DNA from: Leptothrix sp. (in: b-proteobacteria)
Lineage (GTDB): Bacteria; Pseudomonadota; Gammaproteobacteria; Burkholderiales; Burkholderiaceae_C
Assembly: GCA_013822685.1 (NCBI GenBank)
Contig: PNKV01000003.1
Coordinates: 186,001-250,000 of the forward strand
DNA length: 64,000 nt
Direction of reading: 5' to 3'
Below the pieces are notes generated by a model. It was not told the origin of the DNA and made no database searches. It saw only the letters and a list, made by a program, of their open reading frames with translations. Numbering within the stretch: position 1 is the stretch's first letter; each line of letters begins with the position of its first letter. Both the position numbers and the translations under genes were made by a program. Of the stretch, positions 9,403 to 17,224 are shown in pieces.

Positions 9403-10173
9403 ATGCCCAGCCCCACGCCTTTGACCTTTTCTGCCCACGACTTTCAGCCGCGCTGTTTTGCGCTGGTGCCCTGCGCCGGGGTAGGGGAGCGGGCAGGGGT
9501 GGGCGGCCCCAAGCAATACCACCCCGTGGCAGGGCAGGCCGTGGTGGCGCACACCTTGGCGGCCCTGGCGGCAGTGCCGCGTTTGCACGCCACCTTGGTG
9601 GTGTTGTCGCCAAACGATGCCGCTTTCGAGCAGCACGTGCCAGGGTTTGAAGGCGACCGTGCCTGGGTGGCCCGCGTGGGTGGCGGCTCACGCGCTGAAA
9701 GCGTGGCCAATGGCCTGGATGAGCTTTTGGCCCGTGGCGCCCAGCCCCATGACTGGGTGCTGGTTCACGACGCGGCCCGTTGCCTGGTCCAGCCCGAGTG
9801 GGTCAACCGTTTGATCGACGAGTGCCAGGACGACGAGGTGGGCGGCTTGCTGGCCCTGCCGGTGGCCGACACCTTGAAGGCATCGTTGCCGGGCCTGGAT
9901 GGTGAATCACGCGTTCAGGGCACCGTGGACCGTGCCGCCAAGTGGGCGGCGCAAACACCGCAGATGTTCCGCGTGGGCTTGCTGCGGCCTGCCCTGCGTG
10001 CCGCCTTGGGGGACCCTCAGGCCGCGGCCGGCATCACGGATGAAGCCAGAGCGATCGAGGCCTTGGGCCACTCGCCGCGCCTGGTCCTGGGCGCTTTTGA
10101 GAACCTCAAGCTCACTTGGCCGGGCGATTTCGCGCTGGCCGAGCGGCTGTTGGCGACACGGCCGGGGCGGTGA
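9403..10173 (+). CDS. ispD: 2-C-methyl-D-erythritol 4-phosphate cytidylyltransferase
   Basis: The 256-residue protein has the IspD nucleotidyltransferase pattern: FALVPCAGVGERAG...PKQYHPVAG at the N-terminus, VLVHDAARCLVQPEWV in the middle, and the C-terminal ITDEARAIEALG plus NLKLTWPGDFALAE. It transfers CMP from CTP to MEP in the non-mevalonate isoprenoid pathway. ATG 9403 is preferred. A GTG at 9385 is in frame but poorly supported. The 3' end overlaps the convergent zeta-toxin gene by 62 bp. Its usual partner ispF lies 3.5 kb downstream (13724), separated by four minus-strand genes. Confidence 0.93.
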   Translation: MPSPTPLTFSAHDFQPRCFALVPCAGVGERAGVGGPKQYHPVAGQAVVAHTLAALAAVPRLHATLVVLSPNDAAFEQHVPGFEGDRAWVARVGGGSRAESVANGLDELLARGAQPHDWVLVHDAARCLVQPEWVNRLIDECQDDEVGGLLALPVADTLKASLPGLDGESRVQGTVDRAAKWAAQTPQMFRVGLLRPALRAALGDPQAAAGITDEARAIEALGHSPRLVLGAFENLKLTWPGDFALAERLLATRPGR

Positions 10174-10861
10174 CCGAAGGATTGGCCGCTTCCTTGAAAG
10201 CTGCGGCCAAAATGGGCTTGGCCCAGTCGGGCGTGTCGGCCAAGGCGGCGGCCTGCACAGGAACCACCACCCGCGCGAGCGCCTGCGCCCCTTGGTGCTG
10301 GGCTCCTTGCCAATGCAACACCAGCCTGGGCTGTGGCGCCAATCCAGCCTGGGGGTCGGCCTCCAGCGTGTTGTCGTACACCCGCAGTTCGGTCAGGTGC
10401 GGCAACAACTGGATCAGCTGAAGGCGGCTTTGATCAAAGCGCCGGCGGATGTCCACCTCGGGGATGTCGTGCCCGCCCTTGGCCACGCGTGCTTTGACCC
10501 GCGCGATGTGGTGGTCGGCGCTGAGCAAACCCACATACCAAAGGCGCACCTCAAAGCCCTGCAAAGCGGCTTGTTCTAGCAACCGGGTGAAGCTGCGCCC
10601 GCCCAGGGTGGTCTCGAAGTTGTAGTCCAGCTTTTGGGCAATGGCTTGTTGCAGCAGGCGCTTGCCCTCATGCCACGCGGCGCTGTTGGCTTGCGTAGCG
10701 CTCAGGTGCGGCTGTGCGCGGCGAATGGCCGCAGCCGCTTCGTCGGGATTGAAATAGTGGCCCCCACGGCGGCGAATGTTGGCGCCACCAATGCTGCTTT
10801 TGCCGGCACCGTTGGTGCCCGCGAGAACAAAAATGCGGGGGACGTGGGCAGTTGATGCCAC
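10112..10861 (-). CDS. Zeta-toxin-family P-loop kinase (putative toxin)
   Basis: The 249-residue protein begins with a P-loop (FVLAGTNGAGKSS), followed by FNPDEAAAAIR, NFETTLGG and KGGHDIPEVDIRRRFDQS. This is the order of motifs in zeta toxins, which phosphorylate UDP-N-acetylglucosamine and poison cell-wall synthesis. The likely start is a GTG at 10859-10861 preceded by AGAGAG. The antitoxin-like gene lies 78 bp upstream on the same strand. The last 62 bp overlap the end of ispD antisense. The C-terminal 60 residues are Ala/Pro-rich and probably disordered. Some chromosomal zeta-like kinases are not toxic, so toxicity is an inference. Confidence 0.75.
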   Translation of the reverse strand: MASTAHVPRIFVLAGTNGAGKSSIGGANIRRRGGHYFNPDEAAAAIRRAQPHLSATQANSAAWHEGKRLLQQAIAQKLDYNFETTLGGRSFTRLLEQAALQGFEVRLWYVGLLSADHHIARVKARVAKGGHDIPEVDIRRRFDQSRLQLIQLLPHLTELRVYDNTLEADPQAGLAPQPRLVLHWQGAQHQGAQALARVVVPVQAAALADTPDWAKPILAAAFKEAANPSVTAPAVSPTAARPARNRPAK

Positions 10862-10939
10862 GGCAGGATCTCTCTGGTATTTTTATAAGGCAGCTTCACG
10901 GCGTGTTCCGTGTGCTGGTGCTGTGTCAGCAAAGGCGCA

Positions 10940-11293
10940 TCAAGGGCGTGTCGATGTGGCGTAGGCCACCGCAGCCTGGCCCAATTCACCGGGGGGCGCG
11001 TCAAAGGCATCCATCAAGGCATCGCGCGAGGCCAAGGTCTGCATGCGCTGCAAAAGGTGATCGAATTCTTGCGTCAGGGTGTCCAGCGGTTGGTGCTGTC
11101 CATCCAGCAAGGCTTGGTAGGCGTCCATGGACAGCACAATGGCGGTGGGCCGGTCACGCTTGGTGATGGCCACCATGCCTTGGCTGAAAGCCGTGTCAAG
11201 CACCAGCCCGAAGCTGTTTTTAGCCTCGGTGGCTGAAAACTCGGGGACTTCCACCTGTTCACCACGGTGGTTGCGCAAGGTCAGTGCAGTCAT
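10940..11293 (-). CDS. Phd/YefM-family antitoxin
   Basis: The 117-residue protein shows the Phd/YefM N-terminal DNA-binding fold: EFSATEAKNSFGLVLDTAFSQGMVAITKRDRPTAIVLSMDAYQALL. The acidic C-terminal part would neutralise the toxin. ATG 11293 (MTALTLRNHRGEQVEV) fits the family. An in-frame upstream start at 11332 adds a non-conserved stretch. It is followed by the zeta-type toxin gene. A perfect inverted repeat lies 49-63 bases upstream of the start codon and is a plausible autoregulatory operator. Phd antitoxins usually pair with Doc or YoeB-type toxins, so the zeta pairing is unusual. Confidence 0.8.
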   Translation of the reverse strand: MTALTLRNHRGEQVEVPEFSATEAKNSFGLVLDTAFSQGMVAITKRDRPTAIVLSMDAYQALLDGQHQPLDTLTQEFDHLLQRMQTLASRDALMDAFDAPPGELGQAAVAYATSTRP

Positions 11294-11341
11294 GTTGGAC
11301 GCCTTAATGGTCGCTGTCTGATCGCATTTCAACGATCTATT

Positions 11342-11356
11342 TGGCTATTTTAGCCA
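11342..11356. promoter_or_regulatory. Candidate Phd antitoxin operator (perfect dyad)
   Basis: TGGCTA (11342-11347) and TAGCCA (11351-11356) form a perfect 6-bp inverted repeat around TTT. It sits just upstream of the antitoxin start on the minus strand and overlaps the stop codon of the protease gene. Autorepression by an antitoxin binding such a dyad is the norm for type II modules. The binding here is inferred. Confidence 0.5.
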
Positions 11357-12168
11357 TTTCGTCCAAAATGTCCAGTCCTGAGGGCCAGGATACCCAAACC
11401 CGCTAGCGCATACAAAGCCAAAGTTGACGGTTCGGGCACGCTCGACGCCCAAATGGCTTGTTGGCCTGAACTCGCCATCGTGGCATTGATCCAGCTTTTG
11501 TAGTTGGCCACCTGCACAAAAGCCGATCCTGCTGAATTGCCGGCGTCGTCAGTCAGGGCGGCCGAGGCAATGCCCAGGAGCAAGGATCCGGCGCTGTCGC
11601 TCACCGCGCCTTTGAAGAGGGCGCCGCCACTGTCCCCGCCTTGCAGATACGCCTGACCACCGGTGAGGAGCCAGTTCACGGTCGACGTCACGTTTTTCTC
11701 GGTGTTTGTGATGACCGCACCCGAGGCCAGCGTGGTGGCAAAGCCGTTGGGCGTCTGGTTTTGCGCCGTGGCCATGGTGAGGGTACCCAGTGATGCGGCC
11801 TGGTTGTTCTTGATCACCTGGTCATTGAGGATGGGCGTGGCCGCGTCCAAGGCGGTGGTCAAATGCACCAGGGCAATGTCGTTGTTGGGAAAAGCCGCGT
11901 TGGAGAAGGTGTAAACCGCATCGATCAATGAGGCGCTGCCCAGCGCGTCAAAACGGCTGCTGCCCACGCTCAGCCCATTGGCCACGTGGGCGGCGGTCAG
12001 GACCCAGTTGTCGGCGATGAGCACGCCCGAGGCGCTGCCCAACTCACCCACCGCCGTGAAGCTGGCCGTGCTGGTGCCATTGACGATGGCGTGGGCTGGT
12101 GAAGCGCAGCAAAACACCAAGGCAGAAATGCAGGACAGGAGGCGAAGGGAAGGCTGGCGTTGCTTCAT
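11350..12168 (-). CDS. Secreted trypsin-like serine protease with PEP-CTERM anchor
   Basis: The 272-residue protein has a signal peptide (MKQRQPSLRLLSCISALVFCCASPAHA) followed directly by IVNG, as in activated chymotrypsin-fold proteases. The catalytic triad is visible: His in VLTAAHVA, Asp in NNDIALVHL and Ser in GGDSGGALF. The C-terminus is a PEP-CTERM signal (VPEPS, a hydrophobic helix, then R-T-G-H-F-G-R), so the enzyme should be exosortase-processed and kept at the surface. ATG 12168 gives the cleanest signal peptide. An in-frame TTG at 12192 has the better ribosome site (GGAAGAG) and adds eight residues. It lies between amt and the antitoxin gene. Confidence 0.85.
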   Translation of the reverse strand: MKQRQPSLRLLSCISALVFCCASPAHAIVNGTSTASFTAVGELGSASGVLIADNWVLTAAHVANGLSVGSSRFDALGSASLIDAVYTFSNAAFPNNDIALVHLTTALDAATPILNDQVIKNNQAASLGTLTMATAQNQTPNGFATTLASGAVITNTEKNVTSTVNWLLTGGQAYLQGGDSGGALFKGAVSDSAGSLLLGIASAALTDDAGNSAGSAFVQVANYKSWINATMASSGQQAIWASSVPEPSTLALYALAGLGILALRTGHFGRNG

Positions 12169-12247
12169 GTGGATTCTTGGAGGCGGTGGCAAGCATTCTC
12201 TTCCAGCCCGGGCTGGGCTTGAAGCACGTTATCCCCAAGCCGCCAGA

Positions 12248-13450
12248 TCACCACGACACCTCTTGCTCTGGCGTGGCCTTGATGCGGTGGATGGACAGGT
12301 CAGCGCCGTCAAACTCTTCTTCTTGAGACAGGCGCAAGCCCAACACCTTGTTCAGCACGCCGTACACGCCCAGGCTGGATGCCAGCGCGAACCCCACGAC
12401 CAGCACGGTGCCCAGCACTTGCGCGCCCAGATGAACGCCGCCCATCCCGCCCAAGGCCTTTTGCCCGAAGATGCCCGCCGCGATACCGCCCCAGGCGCCG
12501 CACAGCCCATGCAGCGGCCACACGCCCAGCACATCGTCGATCTTCCATTTGTTCTGCGTCAAGGTGAACGCGAACACGAAGATGGCGCCAGCGACCGCGC
12601 CCACGGCCAAGGCGCCTGCGGGGTGCATGACGTCCGACCCCGCGCACACGGCAACCAGCCCAGCCAATGGGCCGTTGTACACAAAGCCGGGGTCGTTCTT
12701 GCCCAGCAAAGCCGCCACCAATGTGCCGCCAACCAAGGCCATCAGCGAGTTCACCGCCACCAGGCCCGAAATCTTGTCGATGGTCTGCGCGCTCATCACA
12801 TTGAAGCCAAACCAGCCCACCGCCAGGATCCACGAGCCCAAGGCCAGGAAAGGGATGCTGGAAGGCGGGTGGGCCGACATGCCGCCATCCTTGCGGTAGC
12901 GGTTGCGCCGGGCACCCAGGATCAGCACCGCAGGCAGGGCGATCCAGCCCCCGAAGGCATGGACCACCACCGAGCCGGCGAAGTCATGCATGGGCCCGCC
13001 CGTGATGCTTTCAATCCATGTTTGAAAGCCAAACTTGTTGGCCCAGACCGCACCCTCGCACAAGGGGTAGAGCAGGCCAACGATCACTGCCGTGGCCAGC
13101 ATCTGCGGGTGGAACTTGGCGCGCTCGGCGATGCCGCCGGAGATGATGGCCGGGATGGCGGCGGCAAAAGTCAGCAAGAAGAAGAACTTGACCAACTCGT
13201 AGCCGTTCTTCTGCGCCAGCACCTCGGCCCCGCTGAAAAAGTCGACGCCATAGGCCACGGTGTAGCCCACGAAAAAATACGCGATGGTGGACACGCAAAA
13301 GTCCACCAGGATCTTGACCAGCGCATTGACCTGGTTCTTGCCGCGGACCGTGCCCAACTCCAGAAATGCAAACCCGGCGTGCATGGCCAATACCATGACG
13401 GCGCCCAACAGGATGAACAGCGCATCCGTGCCTTGTTTCAATGACTCCAT
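12248..13450 (-). CDS. amtB: Ammonium transporter, Amt family
   Basis: The 400-residue polytopic protein carries the Amt core. DFAGSVVVHAFGG and WPLHGLCGAWGG hold the twin pore histidines, and PMHD and FGFNVMSAQ are also typical. It has no cleavable signal peptide. It would move ammonium across the inner membrane at low nitrogen. No glnK is adjacent, which is less common for amt. A sigma54 promoter and an NtrC-like dyad are visible upstream (13543-13558 and 13650-13664), so expression should depend on the NtrBC pair encoded at 58.8-61.6 kb. It lies between ispD and ispF on the opposite strand. Confidence 0.93.
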   Translation of the reverse strand: MESLKQGTDALFILLGAVMVLAMHAGFAFLELGTVRGKNQVNALVKILVDFCVSTIAYFFVGYTVAYGVDFFSGAEVLAQKNGYELVKFFFLLTFAAAIPAIISGGIAERAKFHPQMLATAVIVGLLYPLCEGAVWANKFGFQTWIESITGGPMHDFAGSVVVHAFGGWIALPAVLILGARRNRYRKDGGMSAHPPSSIPFLALGSWILAVGWFGFNVMSAQTIDKISGLVAVNSLMALVGGTLVAALLGKNDPGFVYNGPLAGLVAVCAGSDVMHPAGALAVGAVAGAIFVFAFTLTQNKWKIDDVLGVWPLHGLCGAWGGIAAGIFGQKALGGMGGVHLGAQVLGTVLVVGFALASSLGVYGVLNKVLGLRLSQEEEFDGADLSIHRIKATPEQEVSW

Positions 13451-13542
13451 GAAATGCCTGAATGTCGAAGTGAATTGAAGAAAGAAAACCGCACCGACTT
13501 GGGGTCGAGTGCGGCACGAAAATCAAGTTATGCACCAATAAA

Positions 13543-13558
13543 AGCAAAATATGGGCCA
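13543..13558 (-). promoter_or_regulatory. Sigma54 (-24/-12) promoter of amt
   Basis: On the minus strand the sequence reads TGGCCC-ATATT-TTGCT. The invariant GG (13556-13557) and GC (13544-13545) are exactly ten bases apart, as sigma54 requires. Transcription would start near 13532, about 80 bases before the amt ATG. Only one base of the TGGCAC -24 block differs from consensus. Confidence 0.7.
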
Positions 13559-13649
13559 GTTTGGTGAGCGATTGTTCCGTTGTTGTGCGTGTTATTTGCC
13601 CAAATTTGGGGCGCTGAAAGCTTTTCCTGGCTCGGCTTGCTCATTTTTT

Positions 13650-13664
13650 GAACCAATTTGGTGC
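13650..13664. promoter_or_regulatory. Candidate NtrC enhancer site for amt
   Basis: GAACC-AATTT-GGTGC matches the NtrC dyad GCACC-N5-GGTGC with one mismatch. Its centre is about 125 bp upstream of the predicted sigma54 start site, the usual enhancer distance. Confidence 0.55.
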
Positions 13665-13723
13665 GTTGAATTGGGCCAAAATGGAGTCCGCCGAATGCAT
13701 CGCGCTTGCCGTGGAGGACTGAA

Positions 13724-14206
13724 ATGACGATTCGAGTTGGAGAAGGTTGGGACACCCACGCGCTGGTGACAGGGCGTCCCCTGATCCTGGGCGGCGTCAC
13801 CATTGAGCACACACATGGCCTGCTGGGCCATTCCGATGCCGATGCGCTGCTGCACGCCATCACAGATGCCCTGCTGGGCGCGGCCGGCTTGGGCGACATC
13901 GGCCGCCACTTCCCCGACACCGACCCAGCCTTCAAAGGCGCTGATTCAGTGGCCTTGCTGGCAGAGGCGGTCAGGCGTGTGGGTCAAGCGGGCTGGGCTG
14001 TGGGGAATGTGGACAGCACCATCGTGGCCCAGGCACCCAAGATGGCGCCGCACATCCCGGCCATGCGTGAGCGGATTGCTGCCGCCTTAGGCGTGGGCAT
14101 CGAAGCCGTCAACGTCAAAGCCAAAACCGCTGAAAAAATGGGGCCGGTGGGCGAAGGCCGGGCCATTGAGGCCCGTGCCGTCTGCCTGCTCGTGAAGCAG
14201 GCCTGA
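13724..14206 (+). CDS. ispF: 2-C-methyl-D-erythritol 2,4-cyclodiphosphate synthase
   Basis: The 160-residue protein has the IspF pattern: the metal-binding DTHAL and [33 protein letters not shown], then [25 protein letters not shown]. It cyclises CDP-ME-2-phosphate with loss of CMP in the MEP pathway. ATG 13724 has GGAGG eight bases upstream. An earlier in-frame start at 13706 has no support. In many betaproteobacteria ispF follows ispD directly. Here 3.5 kb of opposite-strand genes separates them, so ispF needs its own promoter in the AT-richer 13451-13723 gap. Confidence 0.95.
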   Translation: MTIRVGEGWDTHALVTGRPLILGGVTIEHTHGLLGHSDADALLHAITDALLGAAGLGDIGRHFPDTDPAFKGADSVALLAEAVRRVGQAGWAVGNVDSTIVAQAPKMAPHIPAMRERIAAALGVGIEAVNVKAKTAEKMGPVGEGRAIEARAVCLLVKQA

Positions 14207-14212
14207 ATCAAA

Positions 14213-15541
14213 TCAGGGCGCCCGCTTCAGCCTGATGTGGGCCACCAGGCCGCCACCCGGGGCATTGCCCAGGTCCAGCTGGCCGCCCATGCGCTGAAGC
14301 GCTTTTTCCACAATGGCCAGGCCCAGGCCAGCGCCCGTGGCCGCCGTTCGCGCGGCATCGCCCCGGAAAAACGGCGTCGTCAGCTGCGCCAGTTTCTCCA
14401 CGGCCACGCCTGGCCCGTGGTCGCGCACCGTCAACAGCACCCACGAGCCTGACCGCGTGTAGCTCACTTCAACATTGGCCACGCCGGTGTAGGTGTTGCG
14501 GCCGTATCGGCGGGCGTTCTCGAACAGGTTGGTCAGCACCCGGCCCAATTCGGTCTCGTCTGCCATCACCTTGGTGTCGATGGGCAGTTTGGCCCCGATG
14601 CGGATGCGCTTGGTGTCGCGGAACTGGCTGATCGCCTTGTCCACCACCGACGACACGTGCACCGGCACCAGCGTGACATCGCCGGGCCGCGCATAGTCCA
14701 TGAACTTGTCGATGATGGCGTCAAGTTGGTCAATGTCGGCCGCGATGTTGCGCTTGGCTTCTTCGTCCACCACGCTCATCTCGGCTTCCAGGCGGATGCG
14801 GGCCAGTGGCGTGCGCAGGTCATGCGAAATGCCGGCCAGCATCACGGCGCGGTCTTCGTCCACCTTGGCCAACTCTCGCGCCATTCGGTTGAAACCCTGG
14901 TTCACCTCGCGGATCTCGCGCGTGATCATGGATTCATCCAGCACCGAGTCGTATTCGCCTTCGCGGATGCGGCTGGCGGCAAACGACAGCTCCTTCAGCG
15001 GTTGGTTGATCAGGCGAGCAATCGTGGCCGAGCCCAGGATGGTGGCGATGAAGGCGATGCCCACCCAGATGGTCCAGGTGCGCCCGGTCATGGGTTCGAC
15101 GCGGGCCGTGTCGGCTTGCAGCCAATAATTATCACGATCGATCTGAAAGCCGACCCACAGGCCCGGCACATGGTTCACGCTGCTGGCCACCACGGTGGTG
15201 GGCCCCAGGCGTGAACGCAACTCCTTGCCGATCGCATTGGTGAAGCGATTGACCTCAAAAGGCTCGAACTGGTCCGACGGCTCGCGCGCCTTGAGCACGA
15301 TCGACTCCTGCTCGGACATGGTCTTGATCAGCGTGACGCGGTTGATGCTGTCGGCATAGTGCAAAGCCGCGCGCGACAAATTCACCAGGCTGGCAATTTG
15401 CTGCGCCGCTTGCACGGTGCGTGGTTCGAACTCCAAAGCCTTGAAGGTTTGAACCCAGGCCACGATGCCCAAAGTCAACAACAAGGCCAAAAGAATGAAC
15501 GTCCGCCAGAACAGACTGAGGGCGAAACGATTTCTACGCAT
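14213..15541 (-). CDS. envZ: EnvZ-like osmosensor histidine kinase
   Basis: The 442-residue kinase has two membrane segments (about 11-31 and 154-176) flanking a periplasmic sensor, then a HAMP region (LINQPLKELSFAASRIREGEYDS). The phosphoacceptor His240 lies in the EnvZ-type H box AGISHDLRTPLARIRLE. A GHKL ATPase domain follows, with the N box ENARRYG, DHGPGV, and GAGLGLAIV. It would phosphorylate the OmpR-like regulator encoded 9 bp upstream. The pair lies downstream of ispF in convergent orientation, with only 6 bp between the stops. The physiological stimulus is not readable from sequence. Confidence 0.88.
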   Translation of the reverse strand: MRRNRFALSLFWRTFILLALLLTLGIVAWVQTFKALEFEPRTVQAAQQIASLVNLSRAALHYADSINRVTLIKTMSEQESIVLKAREPSDQFEPFEVNRFTNAIGKELRSRLGPTTVVASSVNHVPGLWVGFQIDRDNYWLQADTARVEPMTGRTWTIWVGIAFIATILGSATIARLINQPLKELSFAASRIREGEYDSVLDESMITREIREVNQGFNRMARELAKVDEDRAVMLAGISHDLRTPLARIRLEAEMSVVDEEAKRNIAADIDQLDAIIDKFMDYARPGDVTLVPVHVSSVVDKAISQFRDTKRIRIGAKLPIDTKVMADETELGRVLTNLFENARRYGRNTYTGVANVEVSYTRSGSWVLLTVRDHGPGVAVEKLAQLTTPFFRGDAARTAATGAGLGLAIVEKALQRMGGQLDLGNAPGGGLVAHIRLKRAP

Positions 15542-15550
15542 GCGCCACCA

Positions 15551-16288
15551 TCAAGCCCCACCGTCCGGCACGAACACATAACCCACGCCCCAGACCGTCT
15601 GGATGTAGCGGGGTTGGGACGGATCGGGCTCGATCATCTTGCGCAGGCGCGAAATCTGCACATCCAGGCTGCGGTCGAAAGGTTCGAACTCGCGGCCACG
15701 GGCCAATTGCGCCAGCTTGTCGCGCGACAGGGGTTGGCGGGGATGGCGCACCAGCGCCTTCAGCATCGAAAACTCGCCCGTGGTCAGCGCCAGCGGCTCG
15801 CCTTCCTTGCTCAGGCGGCGCAGGGCCAAATCGAACTCGAAAGGCCCGAACTGCACGGTCTGGGCTTCCTTGGCCGGTGCGCCGGGTGCCTCGGGGGCGG
15901 GGCGGCGGCGCAACACTGCGTGTATGCGGGCCAGCAACTCGCGGGGGTTGAAAGGCTTGGGCATGTAGTCATCGGCGCCCACTTCCAGGCCCACGATGCG
16001 GTCCACGTCTTCGACCTTGGCGGTCAGCATGATGATCGGGGTGCTGTCATTGGCCGCACGCAAGCGGCGGCAGATGGACAGGCCATCTTCGCCAGGCAGC
16101 ATCAAGTCCAGCACGATCAGGTCGACGGTTTCGCGTGTCAGCAGGCGGTTGAGCGCCTTGGCATCCTCGGCCAGCAGAACCTCGAAGCCTTCTTGGCTAA
16201 GGTAGCGGCGCAGCAGGTCGCGGATGCGAGCGTCATCGTCCACCACCAGAATTCGATCTGGTCGCTGGGTGTTCGCTGTGGTGGTCAT
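15551..16288 (-). CDS. ompR: OmpR-like response regulator
   Basis: The 245-residue regulator has a receiver domain with the acidic pocket VVDDD (17-19), phosphoacceptor Asp61 in VLDLMLPGEDG, and the conserved Lys in MPKPFNP. A winged-helix OmpR/PhoB DNA-binding domain follows (LTTGEFSMLKAL...RSLDVQISRLRKMIE...VWGVGYVF). It is co-transcribed with envZ, which follows it. The intergenic region upstream holds two OmpR-like boxes in perfect inverted orientation, suggesting autoregulation and control of the divergent SIMPL gene. Confidence 0.92.
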   Translation of the reverse strand: MTTTANTQRPDRILVVDDDARIRDLLRRYLSQEGFEVLLAEDAKALNRLLTRETVDLIVLDLMLPGEDGLSICRRLRAANDSTPIIMLTAKVEDVDRIVGLEVGADDYMPKPFNPRELLARIHAVLRRRPAPEAPGAPAKEAQTVQFGPFEFDLALRRLSKEGEPLALTTGEFSMLKALVRHPRQPLSRDKLAQLARGREFEPFDRSLDVQISRLRKMIEPDPSQPRYIQTVWGVGYVFVPDGGA

Positions 16289-16303
16289 CCGTGTCTCCTC
16301 GGA

Positions 16304-16374
16304 ATTTGTAACAAGCCGGGATTGTGCGCACTTTGCACACGCAAAAACCGGTGCTCTGACCCCTTGTTACAAAT
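16304..16374. promoter_or_regulatory. Pair of OmpR-like boxes forming a perfect 12-bp inverted repeat
   Basis: ATTTGTAACAAG (16304-16315) and CTTGTTACAAAT (16363-16374) are exact reverse complements separated by 47 bp. They lie between ompR (start 16288) and the divergent SIMPL gene (16502). GTTACA/TGTAAC is the core of OmpR-family boxes, so autoregulation is the simplest reading. That reading is inference from motif similarity and position. Confidence 0.6.
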
Positions 16375-16501
16375 CTTGCGCTCTTGGGGCAGGTGCGTCA
16401 AGGGGTACTTGACAGGTTCTTCAAAGCCCTGGGTCGGCGCAGGCGGGCGCTGGCGCGTTAGATTGCGCAGGTCCCCCAAAAAACCATTACTAGGAGCCTT
16501 C

Positions 16502-17212
16502 ATGACTCGTTATTCGGTCCCCATGTTGTTGAGTTCGGCCCTGCTGGTCGCTGGCGCCTCGTTGGCGCATGCCGAGCCCTTGCGCGCCAATGTGGTCAGC
16601 TTTCAAACCACGGCCACCCAAGAAGTCACGCAGGATTTGTTGGCCGTAACCTTGCAAGCCAACCGCGAAGGGGCCCAGGCCGCTGAAGTGCAGAGTGGCC
16701 TCAAGCAGGCGCTGGATGCTGCCTTGACCGAAGCCAAGCGCTCAGCTCAGCCCGGTGCCATGGACGTGCGCACCGGCTATTTCGCGGTCAACCCGCGTTA
16801 CGGCAACAACGGCCGCATCAATGGTTGGCAGGGCACGGCGCAACTGGTACTGGAAGGCACCGACTCCACGCGCATTTCGCAGACAGCCGGCAAGCTCAAC
16901 CAGCTCAATGTGGTCAACGTGAGTTACGGCCTCTCGCCGGCCTTGCGTGAGAAGCACGAATCGGCGCTCACAACCGATGCCATCAACCGTTTCCGAACCC
17001 GGGCGGGCGAGTTGGCCAAGAACTTTGGCTTCACGGGCTACTCGCTGGGCGAGGTCAATGTGCAGACCGGTGAGCCCGGTTTTCAAGGCCGCCCGATGAT
17101 GATGGCCATGCGCGCCAAGGGGGCCGATGTGGCCGAAGCCGCCTTGCCTGTTGAGCCGGGCAAGGGCGTGCTTTCCGTGACCGTGTCAGGTCAGGTCGTC
17201 TTGAGCAAGTGA
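16502..17212 (+). CDS. Periplasmic SIMPL-domain (DUF541) protein
   Basis: The 236-residue protein has a signal peptide (MTRYSVPMLLSSALLVAGASLAHA) and a DUF541/SIMPL region, with VVSFQTTATQEVTQDLLAVTLQANREG, an RTGYFAVNPRYGNNGRINGWQGTAQLVLEG core and a GKGVLSVTVSGQVVL end. Bacterial SIMPL proteins (BP26/OMP28, YggE) are periplasmic or outer-membrane associated and are linked to stress responses. The start has TAGGAG seven bases upstream. The frame is open far upstream, but that part is antisense to envZ-ompR and not coding. It is divergent from ompR and shares the region with OmpR-like boxes. Confidence 0.85.
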   Translation: MTRYSVPMLLSSALLVAGASLAHAEPLRANVVSFQTTATQEVTQDLLAVTLQANREGAQAAEVQSGLKQALDAALTEAKRSAQPGAMDVRTGYFAVNPRYGNNGRINGWQGTAQLVLEGTDSTRISQTAGKLNQLNVVNVSYGLSPALREKHESALTTDAINRFRTRAGELAKNFGFTGYSLGEVNVQTGEPGFQGRPMMMAMRAKGADVAEAALPVEPGKGVLSVTVSGQVVLSK

Positions 17213-17224
17213 TGTAAGGGGCGC

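Noticed and set aside
9310..9636. 109-codon upstream extension of mfd
   Set aside because: The extension overlaps ispD, lacks family similarity and is low-complexity Arg/His/Gln. The MLPSLKLPSIAIGKR start gives the normal length.
13531..13536. TGCACC near the amt start as a second NtrC dyad
   Set aside because: The partner half-site is missing (AAGCAA instead of GGTGCA) and the position is at or downstream of the predicted transcription start.
15359..16501. Long plus-strand open frame running into the SIMPL gene
   Set aside because: The part before 16502 is antisense to envZ-ompR. The signal peptide and ribosome site mark ATG 16502 as the start.
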